A stretch of DNA of 46,320 nucleotides from Pseudomonadota bacterium (GTDB lineage: Bacteria > Desulfobacterota > Desulfovibrionia > Desulfovibrionales > Desulfovibrionaceae): positions 1 through 46,320 of the forward strand of contig JAEWPX010000114.1 in NCBI GenBank assembly GCA_023399375.1. The letters are read 5' to 3'. Within the stretch, counting starts at the first letter, position 1. Each line of letters starts with the position of its first letter. Under the pieces are notes generated by a model. The model was given only the letters and a program-made list of their open reading frames with translations. It had not been told where the DNA came from and did no database searches. Position numbers and translations under genes: made by a program. Below are positions 1-8,516 of the stretch, piece after piece.

Positions 1-83
<83 letters not shown>

Positions 84-111
84 ATCTTCTCCCCTCTCCC
101 TCGCTCCCCTA

Positions 112-723
112 CTACCGCCTCGTCGCGACCGCCGTCATGACGCCTGCGCCGATGAGCGCGCCGCCGCCCACGCGGCGCAGGCGGCGCACGAAGCGCGGGT
201 CGCGGATGCGGCCGCCGAGTCTGCCGGAGAGGGTCGCGTAGGCGGCAGTATTGAACGCGCCGAGGATGACGAAGGTTGCGCCGAGAAGGAGGAGTTGCGG
301 CAGGGCCGGGGACGAGGGGCTGACGAACTGGGGCAGGAAGGCGATGAAAAAGAGGATGGTTTTGGGATTGAGAAGCGTCACGGTGAAGGCGTGGAAAAAT
401 TTGCGGCCGGCCGGGCACGAGGCCGGGGCAGTTGCGGCGTCGCCGGCGCGCAGCATGCCGATGCCGAGCCAGACGAGGTAGAGCGCGCCCACGGCCTTGA
501 CCACGGTGAAGGCGGCGGCCGAGGCGGAGAGCAGCGCGCCGAGTCCGGCCAGGGAGCCGGCGCAGGCCACGGCGTCGCCCAGGCACACGCCGGCCACGAG
601 GGACCAGACGGATTTGCGGCCTTCGGCGAGGCCGTAGCCGATGACCATGAGCACGGTGGGGCCGGGGAAAACGAGCAGCAGCGACGCGGCCGCGACGAAG
701 GCGAGATAGAGGGGAAGCGTCAT
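112..723 (-). CDS. LysE/RhtB-family amino acid exporter
   Basis: Inner-membrane protein of 203 residues, the usual length for the LysE/RhtB family, which exports amino acids or their derivatives by proton exchange. About six hydrophobic segments are visible. The N-terminal PGPTVLMV and the central NPKTILFFIAFLPQF stretches match the family's GP and NPK signatures. The ATG at 723 is chosen because AAAGGAG lies a few bases upstream and the protein then begins directly with the first membrane helix; the longer in-frame extension is low-complexity. The substrate cannot be told from sequence. The start is 22 bases past the stop of the upstream radical SAM gene, so the two may be cotranscribed. Confidence 0.85.
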   Translation of the reverse strand: MTLPLYLAFVAAASLLLVFPGPTVLMVIGYGLAEGRKSVWSLVAGVCLGDAVACAGSLAGLGALLSASAAAFTVVKAVGALYLVWLGIGMLRAGDAATAPASCPAGRKFFHAFTVTLLNPKTILFFIAFLPQFVSPSSPALPQLLLLGATFVILGAFNTAAYATLSGRLGGRIRDPRFVRRLRRVGGGALIGAGVMTAVATRR

Positions 724-745
724 GGCGGGCTCCTTTGCCGCCGGA

Positions 746-2425
746 TTATCCTTTCCCCGGGAAGGCGTAAATCCCGCAGCGACGGCAATCGCCGCAGCCG
801 GCTGGCGGGCATTTGGCCGTGGCCACGCCTTCGCGGTAGCGCTCCCATTCACGCCAGAGGAAATCGCGGGAAACGCCGCTCTCGACGACGTCCCAGGGAA
901 AGGCCTCGTCGCGGAGGCGTTCGCGGTCGAGGTAGTCGGCGACGTCGCCGTCCCAGGATTTGAGCGCGCGGCGGAAGCTCCCGGCGACGACGGCTGCTTC
1001 GATGAGCGGGAAAAGGGCGGCATCGCCGCGCGCGAGGAGTCCCTGCATGCGTGCGGCGGAGGCGTTTTCCACTTCCACCTTGAAGCCCTTGAGCGACTTG
1101 GCCGCGGCGCGCACGTGGGCGTAGGCCGCTTCGATGGCCGCTTCGGAGGCCATGGGCGCCCACTGCATGGGCGTTGCGGGTTTGGGCACCAGGGGATTGA
1201 CCGAGAGCGTGGCGTGGGCCACGCCGCGTTTGCCGACGCCGACGGAAGCGGCTGCGGCGATTTCGCGCAACAGTGGCGCGAGCGATGCGAAATCCTCTTC
1301 GCTTTCCCCGGGCCAGCCGACGATCAGATAGAATTTGAGGTGGTTGACGCCATGTTTGCCAGCGAGCGATACGGCGCGCAGCAGCGCTTCCACGGACAGG
1401 TGCTTGTTGGCGGCGCGGCGCAGGCGTTCGCTCGGGGCTTCGAGGGCGAGCGTAAGGGTGCGCAGTCCGGCCTCGCGCAACACGGCGAGCAACTCCGGGG
1501 TGACGCCGTCGGCGCGGATGGAGGACAGGGAGAATTTGGTGCCGCGTTTTTTGAGCCAGCCGAGGAGCGGCAGCAGGTCGGGCCAGTCCGTGAGCGCGGT
1601 GCCTACGAGCCCGACCTTGCGCGGGGAGACGTCCTCGATAAGCGCCTGCAAATCGCGAAGGCGCGCCTGCCTGGGGGGGCGGTAGACGTAGCCTGCGGCG
1701 CAGAAACGGCAGCCGTAGGGACAACCGCGGTTGACCTCGACGAGGAACATGTCGCGGAAGGCGGCGTGGCCGGAGACGAAGCAGGAATGGACGGGATCGA
1801 CGAGCACGCCCGGCGCGTCCGCGCAGTGCGCCACGACGCGGGCGACCGGTGTTTTCGTGCGCCCCGGCACGAGCACGCCCGGCATGTCGGCCACGGCGGC
1901 GAGGCAGGCGGCCTTGTCCGCGCCGGCCAGGGCCTCTCGGCGCAGCCGGTCCATGACGTCGGCCAGCCCGGCCTCGGCTTCGCCGACGAAAAGCAGGTCG
2001 AGCGCCGGCAGAATGGGCGCGGGATTGATAAAGGAGAGCGGCCCGCCTCCCATGACGATGGGAAAGTCGGGCCGCGCCTCGGACGCAAGGGGGATTTCCG
2101 CAGCGGCCAGCGCGGCGGCCACGGGCAGGTAGTCTTCCTCGTAGCACAGCGAAAAGGCGACCACCGGGAATCGGGCCAGGGGAAGTCCCGAATCCTCGGC
2201 CTCGGGCGGCCGGCCCGGGCGGCAGAACACGCGTTCCACGGCCAGGGCCGGGTTTTCGGCGAGCAGTCGCCAAGCGGCCTGCCAGCCGAGCGCCGACAGG
2301 GCCAGGGCGGCGTCGCCGGGAACGGCCAGGGCTATGGGGAGCCGTCCCCCGAAATCCCGCGTCTCGGGCCTGTCCAGCCCGAAATACACCTTGGCCCGCG
2401 TCTTTTCGCTCAAGAAGCCTTCCAA
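746..2425 (-). CDS. Radical SAM protein with N-terminal B12-binding-like region
   Basis: A 559-residue protein. The radical SAM cluster motif CxxxCxxC is at C235, C239 and C242 (GCPYGCRFC), followed by a typical TIM-barrel order including LTLALEAPSERLRR and LKFYLIVGWPGE. The first 220 residues resemble the B12-binding half of Elp3/MiaB-like radical SAM proteins (PIVMGGGPLSFINPAP). A second cysteine group, CPPAGCGDCRRC, sits at the extreme C-terminus and could bind an auxiliary cluster. The substrate is unknown. The start is a TTG without a strong ribosome site, so a somewhat different start is possible. It lies downstream of the dcw terminator and upstream of the LysE-type exporter. Confidence 0.8.
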   Translation of the reverse strand: MEGFLSEKTRAKVYFGLDRPETRDFGGRLPIALAVPGDAALALSALGWQAAWRLLAENPALAVERVFCRPGRPPEAEDSGLPLARFPVVAFSLCYEEDYLPVAAALAAAEIPLASEARPDFPIVMGGGPLSFINPAPILPALDLLFVGEAEAGLADVMDRLRREALAGADKAACLAAVADMPGVLVPGRTKTPVARVVAHCADAPGVLVDPVHSCFVSGHAAFRDMFLVEVNRGCPYGCRFCAAGYVYRPPRQARLRDLQALIEDVSPRKVGLVGTALTDWPDLLPLLGWLKKRGTKFSLSSIRADGVTPELLAVLREAGLRTLTLALEAPSERLRRAANKHLSVEALLRAVSLAGKHGVNHLKFYLIVGWPGESEEDFASLAPLLREIAAAASVGVGKRGVAHATLSVNPLVPKPATPMQWAPMASEAAIEAAYAHVRAAAKSLKGFKVEVENASAARMQGLLARGDAALFPLIEAAVVAGSFRRALKSWDGDVADYLDRERLRDEAFPWDVVESGVSRDFLWREWERYREGVATAKCPPAGCGDCRRCGIYAFPGKG

Positions 2426-2507
2426 CCGCCGGGGGGCTCGCGGCCCTCCGACGGGTCAGGGGCGCAAGGGAGCGCCCCCGCGCGGATGTCGCGCTCCAAT
2501 TCTTCTT

Positions 2508-2537
2508 CCTTAAAAAATACGGGCGTATTTTTTAAGG
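2508..2537 (-). terminator. Perfect 13-bp hairpin ending the dcw operon
   Basis: Two perfectly complementary 13-base arms (2508-2520 and 2525-2537) flank the loop GGGC. The stem has six A-T pairs in a row next to CC/GG ends. It lies ten bases past the ftsZ stop, in the right place to end transcription of the whole dcw operon. The stem itself supplies the U-rich 3' arm. A weaker hairpin of 7-bp arms (2459-2478) follows. The hairpin is visible directly; its terminator role is inferred from position. Confidence 0.8.
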
Positions 2538-2546
2538 GGCACACCG

Positions 2547-3851
2547 CTAATCCGCCTGCATGCGGATGAAAGAAGGAATTTCGAACTCCTCCTCATCGAA
2601 GAGGAACTCTTCCTCTCCGGCGGGCTGCGCCTTGAGCGGGTTCTGGGACAGGGCGGCCTCGGGGTTGCCCTTCTTGCCGCCTTTGCGCAGGTAGGCCGGG
2701 ATGTTGTAGTCGTTGGCCTGCTGGCTGGAAAGCACACGCATGCTGCGGGGGCTCTGCATGCCGCCCCCGCCGCCGCCTCCGCCGCCGCCCATGGGCGGGG
2801 TCGGGGCCGGCTTCTGGCGGTTGAGGCTCGTGATGACCTCGACGGGCTTCTGCTGTTCCTCGCGCTTCTGCGCAGGCACGGCGTCGCGCTGCATGGCCGA
2901 CTCGATGCCCGTGGCGATGACGGTGATGCGCATCTCGTCCGTGGCGTCGGGGTCGAAGACGGTGCCGAAGAAGACTTTGGCGTCCTCGTGCACGGCTTCG
3001 GTGATGGTGGAAGCGGCTTCGTCCACCTCTTCGATGGTGAGGTCCGGGCCGCAGGTGATGTTCATGAGCACGCCGCGCGCGCCGTCGATGGTGACGTCCT
3101 CGAGCAGCGGGCTGGTGATGGCCTTGAGCGCGGCCTCGCGGGCGCGGGATTCGCCGCGCGCGGTGCCGAAGCCCATCATGGCCAGGCCCATCTCGCTCAT
3201 CACCGCCTTGACGTCGGCGAAGTCCAGGTTGATCAGGCCCGGGACCATGATGAGGTCGGAAATGCCCTTGACCGCGTAGTAGAGGATCTCGTCGGCCTTC
3301 TTGAGCATCTCCATGAAGGTGGCCTTCTTGGAGGCCAGCGACAGCAGGCGGTCGTTGGGGATGGTGATGATGGAATCCACCACGTCCCTCAGGGCCTGCA
3401 CGCCCTTTTCGGCCGAGAGCAGGCGTTTCTTGCCCTCGAAATAGAAGGGTTTGGTGACCACGGCCACGGTGAGCGCGCCGGCCTCCTTGGCCACCTGGGC
3501 GACCACGGGGGCCGCGCCGGTGCCGGTGCCGCCGCCCATGCCGGCGGTGACGAAGACCATGTCGCAATCGCCGATGGCGGCGCGGATGGCGTCGATGCTC
3601 TCCAGGGCGGCGTCACGGCCGACGTCGGGATTGGCTCCCGCGCCGAGGCCCTTGGTGAGCTTCTCGCCGAGCTGGATGCGGTATTCGGCCTGGGACTTTT
3701 GCAAGGCCTGGATATCGGTGTTGGCCGTGATGAAGGTCACTCCGGACATGGCCGAGCAGATCATGTTCTCGACGGCATTTCCGCCGCCGCCGCCGCAGCC
3801 GACGACCTTGATGCGGGCGTTGGAGCCCTGGTCGAGTTCCAAATATTCCAT
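2547..3851 (-). CDS. ftsZ: Cell division protein FtsZ
   Basis: Tubulin-like GTPase of 434 residues that polymerises into the cytokinetic Z-ring. The GTP-binding signature GGGTGTG is intact (AGMGGGTGTGAAPV), preceded by the N-terminal KVVGCGGGGGNAV loop. The T7 synergy loop NLDFADV is also present. The C-terminal linker contains 11 consecutive glycines, encoded by a GGN repeat around 2761-2793. The tail EIPSFIRMQAD matches the conserved peptide that binds FtsA. The ATG at 3851 follows GGGGGAG at good spacing. It is the last gene of the dcw operon, 62 bases after ftsA. Confidence 0.98.
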   Translation of the reverse strand: MEYLELDQGSNARIKVVGCGGGGGNAVENMICSAMSGVTFITANTDIQALQKSQAEYRIQLGEKLTKGLGAGANPDVGRDAALESIDAIRAAIGDCDMVFVTAGMGGGTGTGAAPVVAQVAKEAGALTVAVVTKPFYFEGKKRLLSAEKGVQALRDVVDSIITIPNDRLLSLASKKATFMEMLKKADEILYYAVKGISDLIMVPGLINLDFADVKAVMSEMGLAMMGFGTARGESRAREAALKAITSPLLEDVTIDGARGVLMNITCGPDLTIEEVDEAASTITEAVHEDAKVFFGTVFDPDATDEMRITVIATGIESAMQRDAVPAQKREEQQKPVEVITSLNRQKPAPTPPMGGGGGGGGGGMQSPRSMRVLSSQQANDYNIPAYLRKGGKKGNPEAALSQNPLKAQPAGEEEFLFDEEEFEIPSFIRMQAD

Positions 3852-3913
3852 CTTCGTGTCTCCCCCTAGCGGATCTCCCTGAAAATCCCCCGAAAAAGCA
3901 GCCTCTCGCGGAC

Positions 3914-5140
3914 CTACTTCACGTCCACGAACCATTTCCGCATCCTCCCCAGAATGCGGTTGAACACATTTTCGTCGCGGATGCGGAAGCGCTGTTCCAC
4001 GCCTTCCTTTTCCGCGCCGAACATGAGCAGCCCCACGGCGGTGGCGTACATGGGACTGTTGACCACGTCCTTGAGGCCCCCGACCTTGTCCGGGTAGCCT
4101 ATGCGCGTGGGCAGGTTGAAAATCTGTTCCCCAAGTTCCTGGATGCCCTCGATCAGCGCCGTGCCGCCCGTGAGGACGACGCCCGCGCCGATCTGGTTCT
4201 TCATGCCCGAGCGGATGAGCTCCTGGTCCACCAGCGCCAGCATCTCCTCCACGCGGGGCTCGCAGATTTCGGCCAACACCTGTCGCGAGAGCCGGCGGGG
4301 CTCCCTCCCCCCGACGCTCATGACCTCGATGACCTCGTCTTTTGGCACCATCTCGGCCAGGGCGCAACCATACTTGATCTTGATCTTTTCCGCCGAGGCC
4401 ATGGGCGTGCGCAACCCGAAGGCGATATCGTTGGTCAGGTTGGTGCCGCCAAGGGCGAGCACGGCGGTGTGCTTGATGGAATCATTGGCGAAAATGGCCA
4501 GATCCGTGGTGCCGCCGCCGAGGTCCACAAGCGCCACGCCGATCTCCCGCTCCTCGCCCGTAAGCACGGCCTTGGAGGAGGCCAGGGATTCGAGCACGAT
4601 GTCGGAGACGTCGAGCCCGGCCCGGTGGCAGGAGCGGATGATGTTCTGAGCGCTGGTGACCGCGCCGGTGACGATGTGCACGCGCACTTCCAGGCGCACG
4701 CCGGCCATGCCAAGCGGGTCGGCGATGCCGCGCTGGTCATCGACGATGAATTCCTGGGGCAAAATATGGATGACTTCCCGGTCGAGCGGAATGGCCACGG
4801 CCTTGGCCGCGTCGATGACCCGCTCGATGTCACGCGGGCCGACCTCGCCGCCCTTGACGGCGATGACCCCGTGGCTGTTGAAGCCCTTGATATGGCTGCC
4901 CGCGATGCCGGCGTAGACCGAGCGGATTTCGCACCCGGCCATGAGCTCGGCCTCTTCCAGGGCCTTCTTGATGGATTGCACGGTCTGCTCGATATTGACG
5001 ACCACGCCCTTGCGCAGGCCCGTGGAGGGGCTCGTGCCGATGCCCACCACGTCCACGCCCTCGGGCGAGAGTTCGCCGACGACCACGCAGATCTTGGTGG
5101 TGCCGATATCGAGTCCGACGATAAGTTCCGACCTGGCCAT
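3914..5140 (-). CDS. ftsA: Cell division protein FtsA
   Basis: Actin-like ATPase of 408 residues that tethers FtsZ to the membrane. The phosphate-1 motif (GLDIGTTKICVVVGE) and phosphate-2 motif (ALVDLGGGTTDLAIF) are clear, as is the adenosine motif (VVLTGGTALIEGI). The C-terminal NRILGRMRKWFVDVK is a plausible amphipathic membrane-targeting helix. The ATG at 5140 has AGGGAG eight bases upstream; an in-frame GTG at 5164 would add eight residues and is less likely. A 145-base gap separates it from ftsQ, the largest inside the dcw operon, with no convincing internal promoter. Confidence 0.97.
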   Translation of the reverse strand: MARSELIVGLDIGTTKICVVVGELSPEGVDVVGIGTSPSTGLRKGVVVNIEQTVQSIKKALEEAELMAGCEIRSVYAGIAGSHIKGFNSHGVIAVKGGEVGPRDIERVIDAAKAVAIPLDREVIHILPQEFIVDDQRGIADPLGMAGVRLEVRVHIVTGAVTSAQNIIRSCHRAGLDVSDIVLESLASSKAVLTGEEREIGVALVDLGGGTTDLAIFANDSIKHTAVLALGGTNLTNDIAFGLRTPMASAEKIKIKYGCALAEMVPKDEVIEVMSVGGREPRRLSRQVLAEICEPRVEEMLALVDQELIRSGMKNQIGAGVVLTGGTALIEGIQELGEQIFNLPTRIGYPDKVGGLKDVVNSPMYATAVGLLMFGAEKEGVEQRFRIRDENVFNRILGRMRKWFVDVK

Positions 5141-5285
5141 AAACCGCTCCCTGAACGTTTCCACTCGCGGCGTCGGTGCCGCCCGCGCACGGTTCTACGT
5201 CAAACGCGCGACGATTTCATTGCCTATTTCACTCCCTCCGGAGCGAACGGCCCCCCAGAACCGCCGTCGCGGTTTCACCCTTCCC

Positions 5286-6230
5286 CTAGCCTTGCGACAG
5301 TTCCCCCGAATTGCCGCGCTTTTCCACCCAGACCTTGTCGCCTTCGGCGGTGATGAGACCGACTTTGTCCAGTTCGCCCCGCCGGCGCAAGTCCGTCCAG
5401 ACAAGATTCATGCGCGAAAGGTTGCGCCGCCATTCCTTGGAGCCCAGGCACAACAGGATGCCCGGGTCCATGAGGCGGATCTCCAGGCCCCGGCCCCAAC
5501 TGAGGCGCAGCCATGCGATCTGGCCGAAATCGAAGGGAACCTGGTGCTCGGCCACGGCCCGGCGCAGATCGGCCAGCAGGGCCAGATGCTTCTCCATGCC
5601 GGCCTCGACCTCGATCTGGGGCAGGGAAACGAACTGCCCCGGCTCGACCTTGTCGATGATGCGTCCAACCTCGTCGGCGTAATAGAGGGTTCCCTGATAC
5701 TGCACAAGATAGGAAGGAGCCTTTTCCTTCACATCCACGACGATGGTCCCGGGGAGCACCCGCTTCACCGTCACCGCGTCGATCCAGGGTTCGCGGGTCA
5801 AATCGCCCCGCATCCGGTCCATGGACAGCGACAGGACGTTGACGCCCGGGGAAAGTCCCGCGATCTGGCGGATGTGCTCCTCGGACAGCCGGGAACAGCC
5901 TGTGATCGTGGCGTTTTGCAGGGCAAAATAATTGACCGTGGTCAGCCAGCGGTAGCCGGCCAGAAGCGCCACGCTCACGGCCAACAAAATCGCACCCATG
6001 AAGGCCATGGACACGGCCCGGGTGAAAAGCCTGCCCACGCCGCCGAAGCTGACCGACGGCATGCGCACGGAACAGCCGCAGCTGCGGGAATTGCGGTTGC
6101 GGTTGCCCTTGGATTTGACCACCCGACTCTTGACGGTCACGCGCGGTGCTGCCCCTGCGTAGCCGTTGCGGCGTTTTTTGGCCGCCCCCCCCATTCCGAG
6201 CCCGGAAAGCGTACCGACCCTGACGTTCAT
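5286..6230 (-). CDS. ftsQ: Cell division protein FtsQ/DivIB
   Basis: A 314-residue bitopic divisome protein. It has a long basic cytoplasmic N-terminus (about 75 residues, rich in K, R and N), one membrane segment (AVSMAFMGAILLAVSVALLAG), then a POTRA-like domain beginning FALQNATITGCSRLSEEHI, and the beta domain. FtsQ links the early and late division proteins in the periplasm. Its ATG overlaps the murB stop by four bases, implying translational coupling. No ddl gene lies between the mur genes and ftsQ, unlike many proteobacterial clusters. Confidence 0.93.
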   Translation of the reverse strand: MNVRVGTLSGLGMGGAAKKRRNGYAGAAPRVTVKSRVVKSKGNRNRNSRSCGCSVRMPSVSFGGVGRLFTRAVSMAFMGAILLAVSVALLAGYRWLTTVNYFALQNATITGCSRLSEEHIRQIAGLSPGVNVLSLSMDRMRGDLTREPWIDAVTVKRVLPGTIVVDVKEKAPSYLVQYQGTLYYADEVGRIIDKVEPGQFVSLPQIEVEAGMEKHLALLADLRRAVAEHQVPFDFGQIAWLRLSWGRGLEIRLMDPGILLCLGSKEWRRNLSRMNLVWTDLRRRGELDKVGLITAEGDKVWVEKRGNSGELSQG

Positions 6231-7117
6231 GGCGCCACCCTCACTTCCAGTTCCAGTTCATGGCCGCTTCGCTCCCGTACGGCCTCCCTTGCCGCATCGA
6301 TGAGCGCAAACGCCTCGCTGCACGTCCCTCCGCCGTAATTCACCATAAAGTTTGCGTGCATTTCGGAAAATCCCATACCGCCCACACGTCTCCCCCGAAA
6401 TCCGGCCGCCTCGAGCAGCCGCCAGGCCGTCTCGCCCGGCGGGTTCTTGAAAAGACTCCCGGCCGTGGCCGCGGTGATGGGCTGGCTGGCCCGCTTCTGC
6501 CTAAGGTGCGCCACCATCGCCCCCCGTATGGCGATGGGCTCTTCCACCTCGCAGTCGATCTCCGCCGCGAGCACCACGAAAAATCCTTTCACGCCCGGCA
6601 CGGCGAAGCTGCGGTAGGCCGCCGCGAATCCCTCGCGCCCGATCCAGGCCAGTCCCGTCCCGGGCGACCAGAGCAGCACCCGGGCCAGCACGTCGCCCAT
6701 GGCGTCGCCGTAGGAGCCGGCATTGCCGGCCACGGCCCCGCCCACGGTCCCGGGCACGCCGATGAGCCCGCCAAGGCCGGCAAGCCCCTGCGTGGCGAGC
6801 CAGGCGACCAGGCGTTGCAGCTTGCCCCCGGCACCGACCCGCACGCGGATCTTCCCCTGCGGGCGTTCGTGCAGGACCACCGGCTCGCCCGTGACGCGGG
6901 GACTTACGACCACGAGCGGCAGTTCGCCGTCCGCGGCCAGGACGTTGCTGCCGCCGCCAAGGACGAACGGCGCGCCGCCGAGGCCCTTCAGCGCGTCGCC
7001 GAGCGCCGCGGCCTCCTCGGGCCGCGTGAAAACGATTTCCGCCAGGGCGCGTCCGCCCAGGCGCAAGGTGGTCCGGTCCGCGAAGAGCGGCCCGGGCCTG
7101 ACCTCAAGCGCCACCAT
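6227..7117 (-). CDS. murB: UDP-N-acetylenolpyruvoylglucosamine reductase
   Basis: FAD-dependent cytoplasmic enzyme of 296 residues that uses NADPH to reduce UDP-GlcNAc-enolpyruvate to UDP-MurNAc. FAD-binding stretches FVLGGGSNVLA and GLIGVPGTVGGAVAGNAGSYG are intact. The catalytic-region GSLFKNP and the C-terminal SEMHANFMVNYGG are typical of the short type II MurB. The ATG at 7117 has TGGAGG four bases upstream and overlaps the end of murC by 14 bases. Confidence 0.97.
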   Translation of the reverse strand: MVALEVRPGPLFADRTTLRLGGRALAEIVFTRPEEAAALGDALKGLGGAPFVLGGGSNVLAADGELPLVVVSPRVTGEPVVLHERPQGKIRVRVGAGGKLQRLVAWLATQGLAGLGGLIGVPGTVGGAVAGNAGSYGDAMGDVLARVLLWSPGTGLAWIGREGFAAAYRSFAVPGVKGFFVVLAAEIDCEVEEPIAIRGAMVAHLRQKRASQPITAATAGSLFKNPPGETAWRLLEAAGFRGRRVGGMGFSEMHANFMVNYGGGTCSEAFALIDAAREAVRERSGHELELEVRVAP

Positions 7118-8516
7118 GCGCCTCCAGGTAGTGCACGCCCACCTGCCAGATGCTGCCCGCGCCAAGGGTCATGAGCACGTCGCCCGGACGCAGGATGCCG
7201 GGCAGGGCTTCTTCCATGGCCGCGAAATCGCGGTAGTAGGACACTTCCGTCTTGCTCACCTGGCGGATGCCCTGGGCCAGGCTCTCGCCGCTGACGCCGG
7301 GAATCGGCGCTTCCGAGGCCGGGTAGATCTCCGTGAGCAGGAGCTGGTCCGCCCCGGCGAAACAGGTGCAGAAATCGCCGAAGAGCAGCTTGGTGCGCGA
7401 AAAGCGGTGCGGCTGGAACGCCACCACCAGCCGGCGGTCCGGATAGACGGTCCTGGCCGCGGCAAGGGTGGCCTTGATCTCGGCCGGATGGTGGCCGTAG
7501 TCGTCGATAACCGTGACGCCGCCGGCCTCGCCCTTGCGCTCGAAACGCCGGCCCACGCCCCCGAATTTGGCCAGGGCCGCGGCGATGACCGGCAGGGGAA
7601 TGCCGGCCTCGAGCGAGATGCCGATGGCGCCCAGGGCGTTGAGGACGTTGTGGCGGCCGGGGTGGTTGAGGCGCATTTCACCGAGGTCGGTCCCGTCGAG
7701 GCTCACCCGGAAGCGGCTGCCGTCGCCGGTTTCGAGCACCGTACCGCGAAGCCTGGCCTTTTCCCCGAAGCCGTAGGGCAATACGGGCCGGTTGACGCGG
7801 GGCAGGATGCGCGCCACCCCGGGGTCGTCCAGGCAGACCACGGCCACGCCGTAAAAGGGGATGCGGTTCAAAAACTCCACGAACGCGTCGTCGATGGCCG
7901 CAAGGTTCGCGTAGTGGTCCAGGTGGTCGGCGTCCACGTTGGTGACGACCGAGGCGATGGGAGAAAGGCACAGGAACGAGCCGTCGGATTCGTCGGCCTC
8001 GGCGAGGAGGTACTCGCCCTGCCCCAGGCGCGCGTTGGCTCCGTAGGCGTTTAAGCGTCCGCCGATGATGACCGTGGGGTCGAAACCGGCCTCGGTGAAG
8101 ATGGTGGCCAGAAGCGACGTCGTGGTGGTCTTGCCGTGGGTGCCGGCCACGGCGATGCCGGTGCGCAGGCGCATGAGCTCGGCGAGCATCTCCGCGCGCG
8201 GGATGACCGGAATGCCCCGCTCCCTGGCGGCCACGACCTCGGGGTTGTCGTTCGTCACGGCCGTGGATTTGACCACGACGTCGGCCTCGCCCAGGTTTTC
8301 CCGGCCGTGGCCGATGGCGATGTTCGCGCCGAGGCTGCCCAGGCGCTTGACGGGTGCGCCCATGGCCATGTCCGAGCCCGAAACCTCGTAGCCGAGGTTC
8401 AGAAGCACCTCGGCGATACCGCTCATGCCCGAACCGCCGATGCCGATCATGTGGATCTTGCGGACCTTGGTGCGCATGGCTCCGGTGCCGTTTTGCGTCG
8501 CTTGTTGCATGTTCAT
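7104..8516 (-). CDS. murC: UDP-N-acetylmuramate--L-alanine ligase
   Basis: ATP-dependent Mur ligase of 470 residues that adds the first amino acid, L-alanine, to UDP-MurNAc. The N-terminal nucleotide fold begins HMIGIGGSGMSGIAEVL, the Mur P-loop is GTHGKTTTTSLLA, and VIDDYGHHPAEIKATL marks the C-terminal domain; all are characteristic of MurC. GGGAGG precedes the ATG at 8516. The start overlaps the murG stop as ATGA. Confidence 0.97.
   Translation of the reverse strand: MNMQQATQNGTGAMRTKVRKIHMIGIGGSGMSGIAEVLLNLGYEVSGSDMAMGAPVKRLGSLGANIAIGHGRENLGEADVVVKSTAVTNDNPEVVAARERGIPVIPRAEMLAELMRLRTGIAVAGTHGKTTTTSLLATIFTEAGFDPTVIIGGRLNAYGANARLGQGEYLLAEADESDGSFLCLSPIASVVTNVDADHLDHYANLAAIDDAFVEFLNRIPFYGVAVVCLDDPGVARILPRVNRPVLPYGFGEKARLRGTVLETGDGSRFRVSLDGTDLGEMRLNHPGRHNVLNALGAIGISLEAGIPLPVIAAALAKFGGVGRRFERKGEAGGVTVIDDYGHHPAEIKATLAAARTVYPDRRLVVAFQPHRFSRTKLLFGDFCTCFAGADQLLLTEIYPASEAPIPGVSGESLAQGIRQVSKTEVSYYRDFAAMEEALPGILRPGDVLMTLGAGSIWQVGVHYLEAHGGA

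Noticed and set aside
722..2569. A 615-residue plus-strand open frame opposite the radical SAM gene
   Set aside because: It is Gly/Ala/Arg-rich shadow coding of a high-GC gene with clear family motifs on the minus strand, and it has no recognisable domain.
5141..5285. Internal promoter between ftsQ and ftsA
   Set aside because: A TTGACG exists on the minus strand but no acceptable -10 follows at 15-19 bases.
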